Of a stretch of DNA of 64,000 nt, positions 1-8,979 are shown piece by piece; within the stretch, counting starts at the first letter, position 1; every line of letters begins with the position of its first letter. The stretch covers positions 1-64,000 of the forward strand of contig NZ_JAVFVT010000032.1 of assembly GCF_030929555.1 (NCBI RefSeq). The letters run 5' to 3'. The translations under genes were made by a program, and so were the position numbers. Source of the stretch: Paenibacillus sp. LHD-117. GTDB taxonomy: Bacteria; Bacillota; Bacilli; Paenibacillales; Paenibacillaceae. The notes below the pieces were generated by a model. That model was given only the letters and a program-made list of their open reading frames with translations, was not told the DNA's origin and did not search any database.

Positions 1-51
1 CTCTTGAAGAATAGCTAATTTTTCTAAAGCGTTCAGTTTATTTCTAGGCAT
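1..51 (-). CDS. Transposase N-terminus (partial, runs off window edge)
   Basis: The minus strand opens with ATG at 51-49 and reads MPRNKLNALEKLAILQE before the window ends. A purine-rich ribosome site (AGGGGGAG on the minus strand, about 60-67) lies at good spacing. The short basic, helix-forming start resembles the N-terminal DNA-binding part of an IS3-family OrfA or a similar transposase, but 17 codons cannot prove the family. The flanking inverted repeat at 58-114 supports an insertion-sequence end. Confidence 0.5.
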   Translation of the reverse strand, partial: MPRNKLNALEKLAILQE

Positions 52-57
52 AGAAAA

Positions 58-114
58 TGCTCCCCCTACAGTAAACAGGTTTTATTATTTCACCTGTCTA
101 CCGTATGGGGAGCA
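58..114. mobile_element. Terminal end of an insertion sequence with inverted-repeat hairpin
   Basis: Two inverted arms, 58-80 and 92-114, share TGCTCCCC/GGGGAGCA outer segments and ACAGGT/ACCTGT inner segments, with a few mismatches and an 11-base loop. The outer arm starts with TG when read inwards from 114, as many IS3-family ends do. The transposase start lies just inside. The inner arm covers the transposase ribosome site, so a read-through transcript entering from outside could fold and hide it. The element extends beyond the window. Confidence 0.55.
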
Positions 115-153
115 TATCAGGATGATCCTTGTATCGCCATTTGGTGTCCCCGG

Positions 154-1998
154 TTAATCGGCGGGCGCTTTGTCCATGCGCGCGGCGGGCACTCGGACCG
201 TGATGGTCGTACCGATCCCAGGCGAGCTGTCCAGCGTCAGGCCGTAGCCTTCCCCGTAATAATAGCGGATGCGGTCATGCACGTTTTGAACGCCTATATG
301 ATCGTCGCTCAACGTGTCGCCCGTCTGCTTCAGGCGCCGCCTTAAACTTTCGAGCGTATCCTCGCTGATGCCCGCTCCATCGTCGGATATCGTAATGACA
401 AGAGTCTGCTCCTCCATGAAGGCGGCTACCCTTAGTATACCCGGACCCGTTTTTCGCTCTAATCCGTGAACGATCGCGTTTTCGATCAGCGGCTGCAAGG
501 TGAAGTGGAGAACCGCCATGTCCTCGGTGCCGGACTCCAGCTCCTCGGAGTAACGGATTTTGTCGCCGAAACGCATCTGCTGCACTTTGATGTACAGCCT
601 CGTATGCTCCAATTCTTCCTTCAGCGAGACATGCTCCTTGCCCGTCCGGATATGGAGTCTGAACAGCCTGCCGAGCAGGCCGACCATCTCGCCGATATCC
701 CGCTGCCCGGACAGAATGGCCTTCATCTGGATGGACTCGAGCGCATTGGCAAGAAAATGCGGGTTGATCTGGCTTTTCAGCGCGCCATACTGAGCGAGCT
801 TGTTCTGGGCAATCGTATGGGACGAACGTTCGATATGCGACTCGAGATCCTCTACCATTTTGCGTATGCCGCGATAGAGAACGCCGAATTCGTCCTGCCG
901 GTCGCTGTTCAGGCTGACGTCGAATTTCCCCATGCCGACGGCTCTGACCTGGCTGCTTAAGTAGATAATCGGTTTGGTCACTCGCGCTGACAAGATCAGC
1001 AGGAATAGCAGGGCCGCTCCCAGCGAGCAGAACGCGAATGCGAGCATCAGCTTGCGGAACAGCTTGGCATCCTTCGTCATCTCCAGCTCCTCGATGTACT
1101 GGATGACTTTCCAGCCGGAATAATGCGATGTGACGAAGTTCACGTACGACGGCTTGCCGGACAGGTCGGCGTAGAAGCTGCCCGTATCCCTCTGCATGAC
1201 GCTTTGAAGCTCAGGAGTCCGGGTGATCGGGAGGACAAGAGGAGTCTGCTGCTCTTGCTGCCGCTCCTGCTGGGAGGAATAGACGATGACGCCTCTATCG
1301 TCGACAATAAGGAAATTGCGATTCCTATTCTCCGATAGGCTCAGTATTTCCCTAAGCGAGTCCAATCGGATATCGACCAGAATGACGCCGAGAGGATCTC
1401 GGGTCCCTGTCTTGTTAATCACTCTGGCGATCGATATGACGGGCTCGGTCGCATTGACCCGATTGAACGGGAGATGGGCTCCGATTAGCGTTGCTTTGCC
1501 TTCGCCAGCAAGCGCCGCCTGATACCATTCCTCCTCCTTGAAGTCGATCTCCTCATAGTCGGCCTGATTGAAATTCATGGAATAGAAGATCCGGTCCCCG
1601 GCGTAAATTCGGACGCTGTCGACGTTCTTGATCGTCATCTCGATCATGCTGACGAAGTTTTCGATAACGTTGCGGTATTGAAGCGTCTGATTCATGTCTG
1701 CCGCGCTCGCATCGCTGCCCCATCTCTGGAGCGAGCTCTGCAGCTGCTCGTCCAGCTGGGCGGATACGGTTCCCTTCTCGATGCTTTGCAAATATTGATC
1801 GATATTAAAGGATAGATGATTTAAGATAAGGCTGGCGCTGTCCTGGTATTCTTTTTTCATGCTTTGCATCATGAAGCCGTATGCGATGCCCGACATAGCG
1901 AGAAGCGGTATCGTGATCGTGAAGATGGACAGCAAAAAAATCTGATGGTTAACGCGCTTCAGCTGGAAGCGCGCGGACAGTCGTTTCAGAAAACGCAT
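154..1998 (-). CDS. YesM-type sensor histidine kinase
   Basis: This 614-residue membrane kinase probably senses an extracellular glycan signal. It has a transmembrane helix near residues 22-42, a large extracellular Cache-like sensor (about 45-310), a second helix near 318-338 and a HAMP segment. The His_kinase core follows, with the phospho-acceptor in the motif SQINPHFLAN (His414), then a GHKL ATPase domain with the N box ENAIVHG and glycine-rich loops near DDGAGIS. The start ATG lies 4 bases downstream of the response regulator stop at 2003, so the two are co-transcribed and likely partners. They diverge from the ABC importer at 3878, whose expression they probably control. The ligand cannot be read from sequence. 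Confidence 0.93.
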   Translation of the reverse strand: MRFLKRLSARFQLKRVNHQIFLLSIFTITIPLLAMSGIAYGFMMQSMKKEYQDSASLILNHLSFNIDQYLQSIEKGTVSAQLDEQLQSSLQRWGSDASAADMNQTLQYRNVIENFVSMIEMTIKNVDSVRIYAGDRIFYSMNFNQADYEEIDFKEEEWYQAALAGEGKATLIGAHLPFNRVNATEPVISIARVINKTGTRDPLGVILVDIRLDSLREILSLSENRNRNFLIVDDRGVIVYSSQQERQQEQQTPLVLPITRTPELQSVMQRDTGSFYADLSGKPSYVNFVTSHYSGWKVIQYIEELEMTKDAKLFRKLMLAFAFCSLGAALLFLLILSARVTKPIIYLSSQVRAVGMGKFDVSLNSDRQDEFGVLYRGIRKMVEDLESHIERSSHTIAQNKLAQYGALKSQINPHFLANALESIQMKAILSGQRDIGEMVGLLGRLFRLHIRTGKEHVSLKEELEHTRLYIKVQQMRFGDKIRYSEELESGTEDMAVLHFTLQPLIENAIVHGLERKTGPGILRVAAFMEEQTLVITISDDGAGISEDTLESLRRRLKQTGDTLSDDHIGVQNVHDRIRYYYGEGYGLTLDSSPGIGTTITVRVPAARMDKAPAD

Positions 1999-2002
1999 GG
2001 AC

Positions 2003-3655
2003 TCACAATCCTATTCTTTTGCGGTATTCGGTCGGTGTCATGCCGGTCAGGCTGCCAAATGTCTTAACGAAGTGCTTGTAGCTCTTGTAGCCGCACATGC
2101 CGCAAATTTCCGTTATAAGATAACGAGGGTCGCGCAAAAAATCCTGGGCCGCTTGAATTCGGATTTCCGTCACGAAGGTCATGTAGTTTTTGCGCAGCTT
2201 CGTTTTGAATAGTCGGCTAAGATAAGACGGATTATAGAAAAATCGGTCGGCGACCATCTGCAGCGTGACATCATCGCCGATGTGCTGACGGATGAAAGAC
2301 TCGATCTGCTCGAAGACGAGATGCTCCTGCGTTGGAGCCTTCGACCCGTGTTCCTTGTAATCCTCGCTGAGCTGAATCGCCCAATCCGAAATCCATTCGA
2401 ACATCCTCTCCGCGGTGGAGAAGTCGTCTACGAAGGTGAGCCTCAGCAGCTTTTCGCTATAAATGCCTTCGGCCTCCAAGCCGTTATGATGCGCGAACCG
2501 AAGCATGACATTTATGATCTCTTGCAGGAACGCAAGCCAGGAGTCGATCATTGCGAGAGAAGGGGGACGCTGCGATTCCTTGCCGAGCCGCCGTAACAGC
2601 TGCCTGATCTCGTCGGAACGCCCTTCCTCGAGACACGTGATAAGAGCTTCGCGGTCGCTCTTCTTCAGCTGGAACGAATGGCCCGGATCTTCGGGCTCCT
2701 TCGAGTCATCCCCGTAAGTGTCCAGCCGGAATGTCTTGCATGCGGGATCGAAATATCGCAGGTACAGCGCCTTGTCCGCCAATTTGAGCTCGGATGCAAG
2801 CTTCGAAAGGTTGTCGGCTATGCAGCCGGTTGATAAATAAATGTGCCGCGCCGCTTCTTCCGAGGACATCTCCACAATCCGTGAATAGAGACCGATGACG
2901 GATTGATCCGCATCGCTGCAAGTCTTTACCGAATCAAAAGCGATGACCGTATACAGTTTGGAGCCGCTCATATAAGTCATCACTCGTCGAACTTCAGGGA
3001 GACGCTGCAGCTCGTCCGCGGCTTGCTCCTTCAACTTACGAAGCGCCGAGCGGTTCTGCAGCAGCTCGCTTGGGCTGGCGTGAAGCGAGCTCGAGCATGC
3101 GGCAACGACTGCGAGATAGGAGCAATGGATCGTTTCCAGTTCCAGGAATGGCTGCAAGTCGGACATTTCGGCAACGGGATCGTCCAGTATGTGCTTGAGC
3201 GCATTGCCGTATTTGTAATGCACATTTTCTTTGACGGTGTCCTCCAGCGCCAGCCGGGATCTGCGATCGTTCCGACTGAGCTCCAGCTGGTTCAGACAAT
3301 CCTTGACCGTGGCGAGGCTCTCCTCATACTCCAGCGGCTTGAGCAAATAATTGCGGACATTGCCAAGCCTGACCGCGCGCTGCGCGTATTGGAATTCGTT
3401 GTAGCCGGTCAGGATAATGAATAAGGAATTCGGCAGCTCGGGCTTCAGACGCTCGATCATCTCCAGACCGTCCAGCTCCGGCATTCGGATATCTGTAATA
3501 ATCAAATCTGGTTTATCCTGCAGGGCGAGCCGGACGCCTTCCATGCCGTTCTCGGCTTCGAGAATAACGTCGATCCCTAGGTCTTTCCATGGGAAATAAT
3601 GCGTTAAACCTGCGCGTATTAGCGGTTCGTCTTCGACGATCATAAGTTTGTACAT
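2003..3655 (-). CDS. YesN-type response regulator, AraC-family output
   Basis: This 550-residue cytoplasmic regulator has an N-terminal receiver domain (residues 1-120) with acidic pocket ED at 8-9, phospho-acceptor Asp55 in IITDIRMPELDG and the conserved Lys in LLKPLEYEE. A middle linker of unknown fold follows (about 130-430). The end is a double helix-turn-helix AraC domain (about 445-550) with the signature GYKSYKHFVKTFGSLTGMTPTEYRK. A TAGGAGAG ribosome site precedes the ATG. It is the first gene of the minus-strand pair with the YesM kinase and diverges from the importer at 3878. The likely target is the 3656-3877 intergenic region. Confidence 0.93.
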   Translation of the reverse strand: MYKLMIVEDEPLIRAGLTHYFPWKDLGIDVILEAENGMEGVRLALQDKPDLIITDIRMPELDGLEMIERLKPELPNSLFIILTGYNEFQYAQRAVRLGNVRNYLLKPLEYEESLATVKDCLNQLELSRNDRRSRLALEDTVKENVHYKYGNALKHILDDPVAEMSDLQPFLELETIHCSYLAVVAACSSSLHASPSELLQNRSALRKLKEQAADELQRLPEVRRVMTYMSGSKLYTVIAFDSVKTCSDADQSVIGLYSRIVEMSSEEAARHIYLSTGCIADNLSKLASELKLADKALYLRYFDPACKTFRLDTYGDDSKEPEDPGHSFQLKKSDREALITCLEEGRSDEIRQLLRRLGKESQRPPSLAMIDSWLAFLQEIINVMLRFAHHNGLEAEGIYSEKLLRLTFVDDFSTAERMFEWISDWAIQLSEDYKEHGSKAPTQEHLVFEQIESFIRQHIGDDVTLQMVADRFFYNPSYLSRLFKTKLRKNYMTFVTEIRIQAAQDFLRDPRYLITEICGMCGYKSYKHFVKTFGSLTGMTPTEYRKRIGL

Positions 3656-3877
3656 AGCGCTCTCCTAAGGGATAATAGATTTGTCATCATTATACCGGAA
3701 AAATAAAGCGCCTACATCGCGTTTGCGATATAAAAGTTGTCGAATAAAGCAAGAAGTCATTTTTGAGCCATGAATGTAAAAGTAACGGGATTTTCGAAGT
3801 GGGCTGTCGTCCACTATGCTAGATTCACGGAAGACAGGTCGACATGATCTTCCAAAAATGAAAACGGGGGTAAGGAA
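3656..3877. promoter_or_regulatory. Divergent control region between two-component system and importer
   Basis: This 222-base gap separates the response regulator (minus) from the solute-binding gene (plus), so it must hold both promoters. A TATGCT stretch near 3815-3820 could be the -10 box of the importer, but no good -35 box pairs with it. I see no convincing operator repeat. Confidence 0.35.
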
Positions 3878-5275
3878 ATGAAAGCAAACCGCAAACCATT
3901 CGTTTTAGGTATTGTGCTCTCGATGCTGGTTATGTTGTTCGCAGCGTGCAGTTCCGGCAATAACGGAGGATCGGAAGGGAATGCCGGTTCCAGCGAGAAG
4001 CCGAGCGCTACCAACGAGGCGACTGAGACGCCTGCAAACGCTGATCCGGTCGAAATTACATGGTGGAACTTCCCGAGCTATCAGCCGCTTGACGGCGAAG
4101 TAGGCAAGTACGAGAAAGAAATCATTGCTGCATTCAATAAAAAATACCCTGAAATTAAAGTCAACCTGGAAATGATCACGTTCGACGGCGGCCCGGAAAA
4201 GCTGAACGTAGCGATTTCGACAAACTCGGCTCCGGACCTGATCTATGACGCGCCGGGCCGCATCATCGATTGGGCGAAGAAGGATCTGCTCGCGCCGCTC
4301 GACGATATGGTGACGGACGAAGTCAGAAACGATATTTCGCCAGCGCTGTGGAAGCAATCCATGGTAGGCGACAAAACGTACATGTACCCGATCAACACCG
4401 CGCCATTCATGATGGCCGTTAACAAAACCGTATTCGAAAAAATGGGCAAGCTGGATCTTCTGCCGCTTGACCGTCCGGACAGAACATGGACATTCGACGA
4501 GTATAAAGCGGCCCTGCAGGCTGTTAAGGATAATGCGCCAGACATCATTCCATCCGGCTTCTTCGCGAAGAGCCAAGCCGGCGACCAAGGCACTCGCGCC
4601 TTTATTGCGAACCTCGGCGTATCCCGTTTCCTGAATGAAGACTTAAGCGCAGTTGCCATTAATACGGATCAAGCAGCTGCAGCACTTGACTGGATCGTTC
4701 AAGCTCAAAAAGACGGGCTAATTGTAAACGGTTCCGCTTCTTTGGCAGCAAGCGATGTCAACGATTTGTTCCTGCAAGGTAAACTTGCGTTCACGCTCAA
4801 CTATTCCCCGGTATTGAAAGCTCAGAATAAAACGCTTAAGAAAGCAGAATTTGAAGAAGTGCTGCTTCCATTCCCAACGCTTGACGGGTCTGAGCCTAAG
4901 CTTGAGCCGTACCTCGGCGGCATGGCGATCTTCAACAACAAGGACGAGGCGAAAATCGCGGCTGCCAAGAAGCTGATCGACTTTATAGCCAACGATCCGG
5001 AGTGGGGCAATAAAAACCTGATCCAAACCGGCGGTCTATCCGCTCGTACTTCCAACACTGGTCTTTATAACGACGAAGACTACAAGTACGCCGAGTTAGC
5101 TCGGAAATTCATCACCGATCCGCCGACGATTGCCGATGGCTACGCGGAAATCCGCACATACTGGTTCCCTGAATTGCAACGCGCGCTGCTGGGCGCCGCA
5201 TCCGGCAAAGAAGCACTCGATACATTCGCTGAGAAGGCGAATGAAGCGATCAGCAAAGCGAAAGCTGCACAATAG
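3878..5275 (+). CDS. Sugar ABC transporter solute-binding lipoprotein
   Basis: This 465-residue lipoprotein would bind an extracellular oligosaccharide and hand it to the two downstream permeases. The N-terminus has a basic start, a hydrophobic stretch and the lipobox LFAAC with Cys24, followed by a low-complexity Ser/Asn/Glu linker. The mature part matches the family 1 (MalE-like) binding-protein pattern, beginning with ITWWNFPSYQP and containing the hinge-region motif APDLIYDAPGR. The ribosome site GTAAGGAA precedes the ATG. It is the first gene of the divergent importer operon. A strong hairpin after it (5334-5371) would keep this product more abundant than the permeases. Substrate unknown; by context a mucin-type glycan fragment. 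Confidence 0.9.
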   Translation: MKANRKPFVLGIVLSMLVMLFAACSSGNNGGSEGNAGSSEKPSATNEATETPANADPVEITWWNFPSYQPLDGEVGKYEKEIIAAFNKKYPEIKVNLEMITFDGGPEKLNVAISTNSAPDLIYDAPGRIIDWAKKDLLAPLDDMVTDEVRNDISPALWKQSMVGDKTYMYPINTAPFMMAVNKTVFEKMGKLDLLPLDRPDRTWTFDEYKAALQAVKDNAPDIIPSGFFAKSQAGDQGTRAFIANLGVSRFLNEDLSAVAINTDQAAAALDWIVQAQKDGLIVNGSASLAASDVNDLFLQGKLAFTLNYSPVLKAQNKTLKKAEFEEVLLPFPTLDGSEPKLEPYLGGMAIFNNKDEAKIAAAKKLIDFIANDPEWGNKNLIQTGGLSARTSNTGLYNDEDYKYAELARKFITDPPTIADGYAEIRTYWFPELQRALLGAASGKEALDTFAEKANEAISKAKAAQ

Positions 5276-5333
5276 CTCGTGTTGTCTTGAAACGCGCCGC
5301 GCCGCCAAAGGACGGCGACAGCCGTTTCGCCTT

Positions 5334-5371
5334 GGAGCAGCGTATGAATTGTTCGCTGCTCCTTTCTTTTT
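5334..5371 (+). terminator. Attenuating terminator between binding protein and permeases
   Basis: GGAGCAGCG at 5334-5342 pairs perfectly with CGCTGCTCC at 5354-5362 around an 11-base loop, followed by TTTCTTTTT. Only about 20 bases separate it from the next start codon, leaving no room for a promoter. It therefore probably acts as a partial terminator within the operon, giving more binding protein than permease. Confidence 0.8.
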
Positions 5372-5391
5372 CAAAGAAGGGAGAGATCCAT

Positions 5392-6288
5392 GTGTTGTCA
5401 TCGACTTTAAGAAGAAAACGATACATCTGGCGCGATTGGTTGATGAGCTATCTGTTTCTGTTGCCCGCATTGGGATTTTTCCTGCTGTTCGTTGCGTATC
5501 CGATGCTTAAAGGTATCTACATTAGCTTCTTTAATCATACGCTTAATCAATTTGAATTTATCGGCTTGGATAATTACAAATTTTTGTTCACTGACGAGAC
5601 GTTTATCAAATCGATGCGTAACACGGTTTTGATTGTTTTGATTGCAGTGCCGATTGTTATCTCGTTTTCCGTTTACGTAGCCATGACCATTTACAAGAAA
5701 TCGGAGTGGTTACGCTCTCTGTTTAGAGGCATTTTTTATTTGCCAGCCGTATCTTCCGTCGTCAGTATTACAGTTGTATGGGCTTCGATCTATGATCCCA
5801 ACTTCGGGATTTTGAACTATATAACCAGCTTGTTCGGCGCGGATCCGATCCCTTGGCTCGGTCATCCCGATACCGCTTTGTACGCGATTATTCTGGTACT
5901 TATTACGACGTCGGTCGGGCAGCCTATCATCCTGTATGTCGCTTCCTTGGGCAACATTCCGGCGTCCTACATCGAAGCGGCGCAAATCGACAGAGCGTCT
6001 TCCGGGCAAATTTTCAGAAAAATCATTTGGCCCATGCTGATGCCAACCAATCTGTATATTATCGTCATCACGACGATCAACTCGTTCCAAGTATTTGCTA
6101 TCATCCAACTATTGACTGCGGGCGGTCCGATGTACGAAACGTCAACGGTTATGTACGGCGTATACGAGAAAGCGTTCGTACTGGGCAGCTTTGGCCTAGC
6201 CTCCGCAATGGGAGTACTTCTTGCGATTGTGATCGGCATTATTTCGCTTATTCAGTTCAAATTTTTAGGCAGCGATGTGGAGTACTAG
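5392..6288 (+). CDS. Sugar ABC transporter permease, MalF/UgpA type
   Basis: This inner-membrane permease of about 298 residues has six predicted membrane helices. The conserved cytoplasmic EAA loop reads EAAQIDRASSGQIFRKIIWPML and docks the shared ATPase. I chose GTG at 5392 because GAAGGGAGAGA lies just upstream. Reading from further upstream adds about 35 hydrophilic residues that cross the terminator hairpin and look untranslated. It pairs with the next gene. No ATPase gene occurs in the cluster, which is common in Firmicutes that share one MsmX-type ATPase among importers. Confidence 0.9.
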   Translation: MLSSTLRRKRYIWRDWLMSYLFLLPALGFFLLFVAYPMLKGIYISFFNHTLNQFEFIGLDNYKFLFTDETFIKSMRNTVLIVLIAVPIVISFSVYVAMTIYKKSEWLRSLFRGIFYLPAVSSVVSITVVWASIYDPNFGILNYITSLFGADPIPWLGHPDTALYAIILVLITTSVGQPIILYVASLGNIPASYIEAAQIDRASSGQIFRKIIWPMLMPTNLYIIVITTINSFQVFAIIQLLTAGGPMYETSTVMYGVYEKAFVLGSFGLASAMGVLLAIVIGIISLIQFKFLGSDVEY

Positions 6289-6298
6289 GAGGGGGAAC

Positions 6299-7117
6299 AT
6301 GAAGCTCAACAGAAGTCCTATCATTTCCAATGTCGTTGTGGCGATATGCGCTCTGCTGTTTATCTTCCCGTTTTATTGGATCATAACCGGCGCATTTAAG
6401 GTGCAAGACGTTGCGGTCGCCATTCCGCCGGAATGGTTTCCGCTCGACCCGACGCTGGAGAACTTTGAGACCTTATTCAAAAACCCGGTATGGCGCTGGA
6501 CGTTCAACAGCTTTATCGTGGCCGGCGGGGAGATGTTCGGCGTTTGTCTCGTATCTTCCTTGGCGGGGTATGTGCTGGCCAAAAAATCGTTCCCGGGCCG
6601 AGTCATTGTCTTCTCGATGTTTGTGGCCGCGATGGCGCTGCCCAAGCAAGTCATTCTGGTGCCGCTGTTTACGATGCTTGCCGACTTCGGCTGGATCGAT
6701 ACGTATCAGGGCCTGATTCTGCCCGCCATCGGCTGGCCGTTCGGCATATTCCTGATGAAACAATTCGCGCAGACGATACCGAGCGAGCTGATCGAAGCCG
6801 CCAAGATTGACGGCTGCACCGAATTGCGGCTGTTCTACAGCATTATCGTGCCGCTGCTCAAGCCGGCAATGGGCGCGCTTGCGATCTTCACGTTCATTAA
6901 CGGCTGGAACGACTATTTCAGCCAATTGATCATTACGCGATCGACGTCGATGATGACGCTTCCGCTCGGCATCGCGACCTTGAAGGGCGAATATACGACG
7001 CCTTACGGTGTGCTGATGGCGGGCGCGGCGATTGCTTCCATTCCGATGATCACGATTTTCGTATTATTCCAGAAAGCGTTCACGCAAGGTCTTACGATGG
7101 GCGCGGTGAAGGGTTAA
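6299..7117 (+). CDS. Sugar ABC transporter permease, MalG/UgpE type
   Basis: This 272-residue permease is the second half of the membrane channel. It starts at ATG 6299 after AGGAGGGGG, 10 bases beyond the stop of the partner permease. Hydrophobic helices begin at IISNVVVAICALLFIFPFYW. The EAA loop EAAKIDGCTELRLFYSIIVPLLKPA is near residues 165-187. The protein ends in the usual family tail, GLTMGAVKG. It is the last gene of the first importer operon and is followed by a terminator-like hairpin at 7140-7189. Confidence 0.92.
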   Translation: MKLNRSPIISNVVVAICALLFIFPFYWIITGAFKVQDVAVAIPPEWFPLDPTLENFETLFKNPVWRWTFNSFIVAGGEMFGVCLVSSLAGYVLAKKSFPGRVIVFSMFVAAMALPKQVILVPLFTMLADFGWIDTYQGLILPAIGWPFGIFLMKQFAQTIPSELIEAAKIDGCTELRLFYSIIVPLLKPAMGALAIFTFINGWNDYFSQLIITRSTSMMTLPLGIATLKGEYTTPYGVLMAGAAIASIPMITIFVLFQKAFTQGLTMGAVKG

Positions 7118-7139
7118 ATCAGTTAATATTACCGAATTG

Positions 7140-7189
7140 CGGCAGTCTAGGCTTATTTTTCGGCCCGGATCTGCCGTCTGTTTTTTTTT
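7140..7189 (+). terminator. Terminator after first importer operon
   Basis: CGGCAG (7140-7145) can pair with CTGCCG (7171-7176) across a long loop, followed four bases later by a run of nine T (7181-7189). The stem is short but the T run is strong. It ends the importer operon before the sulfatase region. Confidence 0.5.
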
Positions 7190-7207
7190 CGATACGAACG
7201 AATTGTA

Positions 7208-7234
7208 CAAATGGTATAGAAATTGCACCATTTG
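7208..7234. promoter_or_regulatory. Inverted-repeat operator candidate upstream of sulfatase
   Basis: CAAATGGT (7208-7215) and ACCATTTG (7227-7234) are perfect inverted repeats separated by 11 bases. They lie between the importer terminator and the sulfatase gene and could be a regulator-binding site for the sulfatase/fucosidase/AraC block. No adjacent regulator is obviously of the palindrome-binding type, so this is tentative. Confidence 0.4.
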
Positions 7235-7300
7235 GCGATTGAGGCTCCGGTAGGCATCTCGGATAATGGAACTAACGTCATTTTTTTTGGAGGGGCCTAA

Positions 7301-7393
7301 CTGAAGAACAGCTTGCAGGAGCGGGGCATCGATGTTTTGCTGTTCACCTCGGACGGGCTGACAGACCAGATGGGAAATGAAAGGAACGGGTGA
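7301..7393 (+). pseudogene. Remnant of a GH35 beta-galactosidase gene
   Basis: A 30-codon open stretch ending in TGA reads GIDVLLFTSDGLTDQM in its middle. The motif LFTSDG preceded by a glycine-isoleucine-aspartate strand is characteristic of the GH35 beta-galactosidase barrel in Firmicutes. There is no start codon with a ribosome site, and the rest of the gene is absent. I read it as the relic of a deleted GH35 gene between the importer and the sulfatase. Confidence 0.55.
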
Positions 7394-7399
7394 TGAGAA

Positions 7400-8881
7400 A
7401 TGTACGATTCGAGACCGAATTTGCTGCTGATTACCGTGGATCAAATGAGAGGGGACTGCCTGAGCATACTTGGCCATCCCGTCGTCGAGACGCCTAATCT
7501 GGATCAGCTGGCGCGCAGAGGCATGCTGTTCCAGAACGCCTATTCTTCGACGCCGACCTGCGTGCCGGCGCGGGCCGCGCTGTTCACCGGCATGAGTCCG
7601 CGTTCGCACGGCCGCGTCGGTTACGAGGAGAAGGTGCCATGGAATTACGAGCATACGCTGCCGGGCGAGCTCGCGAAGGCCGGCTATCATACGCAGTGCG
7701 TTGGCAAGATGCATGTCGATCCGGCGCGCAGCCTGTGCGGCTTTCATCATGTCGTGCTGCATGACGGCTACCTGCATCATAACCGGTTCAAGCATACGAA
7801 CAAGGTGGCGGAGTCGCATGACAGCTGCGATGATTATCTGCCCTGGCTGCGGGAGCGCGCGGGGGCCGGCGCGGATCTGCTCGATCTCGGCCTCGACTGC
7901 AACGCCTCTACCGTTGCGCGGCCTTGGCATCTGCCGGAGGCGCTCCATCCGTCGAACTGGGTCGCGACGCAATCGATCGATTTTTTGCGCCGGCGCGACC
8001 CGCGCAAGCCCTTCTTTCTATGGAGCTCTTTCGTCCGGCCTCATCCTCCGTTTGATCCGCCCCAAGCTTATTGGGACCGATACGACGGCGCAGACTTCCC
8101 GGATCCCGTCGTCGGCGAATGGGCGGAGCAGGACGATCCGGCGCGCAGCGGTCTCGACCCCATAACCCGGTCGGGCATCGTGCCGAGAAGACGGCTGCGG
8201 CGCGCGATGGCCGCCTACTACGCGCTCATCTCCCATATCGACGACCAGCTTGGAAGGCTGATGAACGCGATGGAGGAATACGGGGTGCTCGACAATACGG
8301 TAATCGTCTTCACCTCCGACCACGGGGAGCTGCTCGGCGACCATCATCTGTTCCGCAAAGCGCTTCCTTACGAAGGCAGCGCGAAGGTCCCGCTGATCAT
8401 AGCCGATCCGGGAGGCAGGCTGGGCATCCGTCAAGGGGAGTCCATCGAGGCGGTCGCAGAGCTGCGGGACATTATGCCGACACTGCTCGACTGCGCAGGC
8501 GTGGACATTCCCTCGTCTGTGGACGGCGAGAGCTTGCTTGGTGTCCGGGAACGGTCTCAAGACGGCAGCTGGCGATCGTTTATTCACGGCGAGCATGCTT
8601 ACGGCGAGCAATCGCATCAGTATGTGACCGACGGCCGGCAGAAATATATCTGGTTTACGCAAACGGACGAAGAGCAGCTGTTCGACCTGGAGCTTGATCC
8701 GCATGAACGAACGAATGTAGCCGGAGAGGAATTTTACGCCGCCAGCAGGCAATTATGGCGCGAACGTCTTGTCCGCGAGCTGAACGGTCGGGAGGAAGGG
8801 TATGTGCAAGACGGCAAGCTTGTTGCTGGGCGGCCGCCGCGAACATGTCTTCGCCATATTTTGACGCACGCGAATGATTAA
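7400..8881 (+). CDS. Formylglycine-dependent sulfatase
   Basis: This 493-residue arylsulfatase-superfamily enzyme removes sulfate esters from carbohydrates. The start shows NLLLITVDQMRGDCL, which carries the metal-binding Asp. The activation motif is TCVPARAALFTG, where Cys54 would be oxidised to formylglycine (CxPxR type). Later metal ligands lie in FTSDHGELLGDHHLF. The C-terminus has the family FDLELDPHERTNVAG strand. There is no signal peptide, so it probably acts inside the cell on imported sulfated oligosaccharides. It lies upstream of a GH29 fucosidase and an AraC regulator, which may share its transcript. Substrate linkage is unknown; sulfated Gal or GlcNAc of mucin fits the context. 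Confidence 0.92.
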   Translation: MYDSRPNLLLITVDQMRGDCLSILGHPVVETPNLDQLARRGMLFQNAYSSTPTCVPARAALFTGMSPRSHGRVGYEEKVPWNYEHTLPGELAKAGYHTQCVGKMHVDPARSLCGFHHVVLHDGYLHHNRFKHTNKVAESHDSCDDYLPWLRERAGAGADLLDLGLDCNASTVARPWHLPEALHPSNWVATQSIDFLRRRDPRKPFFLWSSFVRPHPPFDPPQAYWDRYDGADFPDPVVGEWAEQDDPARSGLDPITRSGIVPRRRLRRAMAAYYALISHIDDQLGRLMNAMEEYGVLDNTVIVFTSDHGELLGDHHLFRKALPYEGSAKVPLIIADPGGRLGIRQGESIEAVAELRDIMPTLLDCAGVDIPSSVDGESLLGVRERSQDGSWRSFIHGEHAYGEQSHQYVTDGRQKYIWFTQTDEEQLFDLELDPHERTNVAGEEFYAASRQLWRERLVRELNGREEGYVQDGKLVAGRPPRTCLRHILTHAND

Positions 8882-8979
8882 GCATGCTGATCCCAGAATG
8901 GAAGCCGATTGCGGAATCGCGCAGCCGGATGGAAGCGGGACTCACCGCCAACTAACGAATAGAAAGGGATTGTACGCAA

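Noticed and set aside
2282..2596. Open frames antisense to the response regulators, kinases and large enzymes
   Set aside because: Such frames appear all along the GC-rich genes. They lack ribosome sites and domain signatures and are mirror effects of codon use in the real genes.
5287..5391. N-terminal extension of the first permease from 5287
   Set aside because: It would place a coding start upstream of the terminator hairpin and add hydrophilic residues. GTG 5392 has a proper ribosome site.
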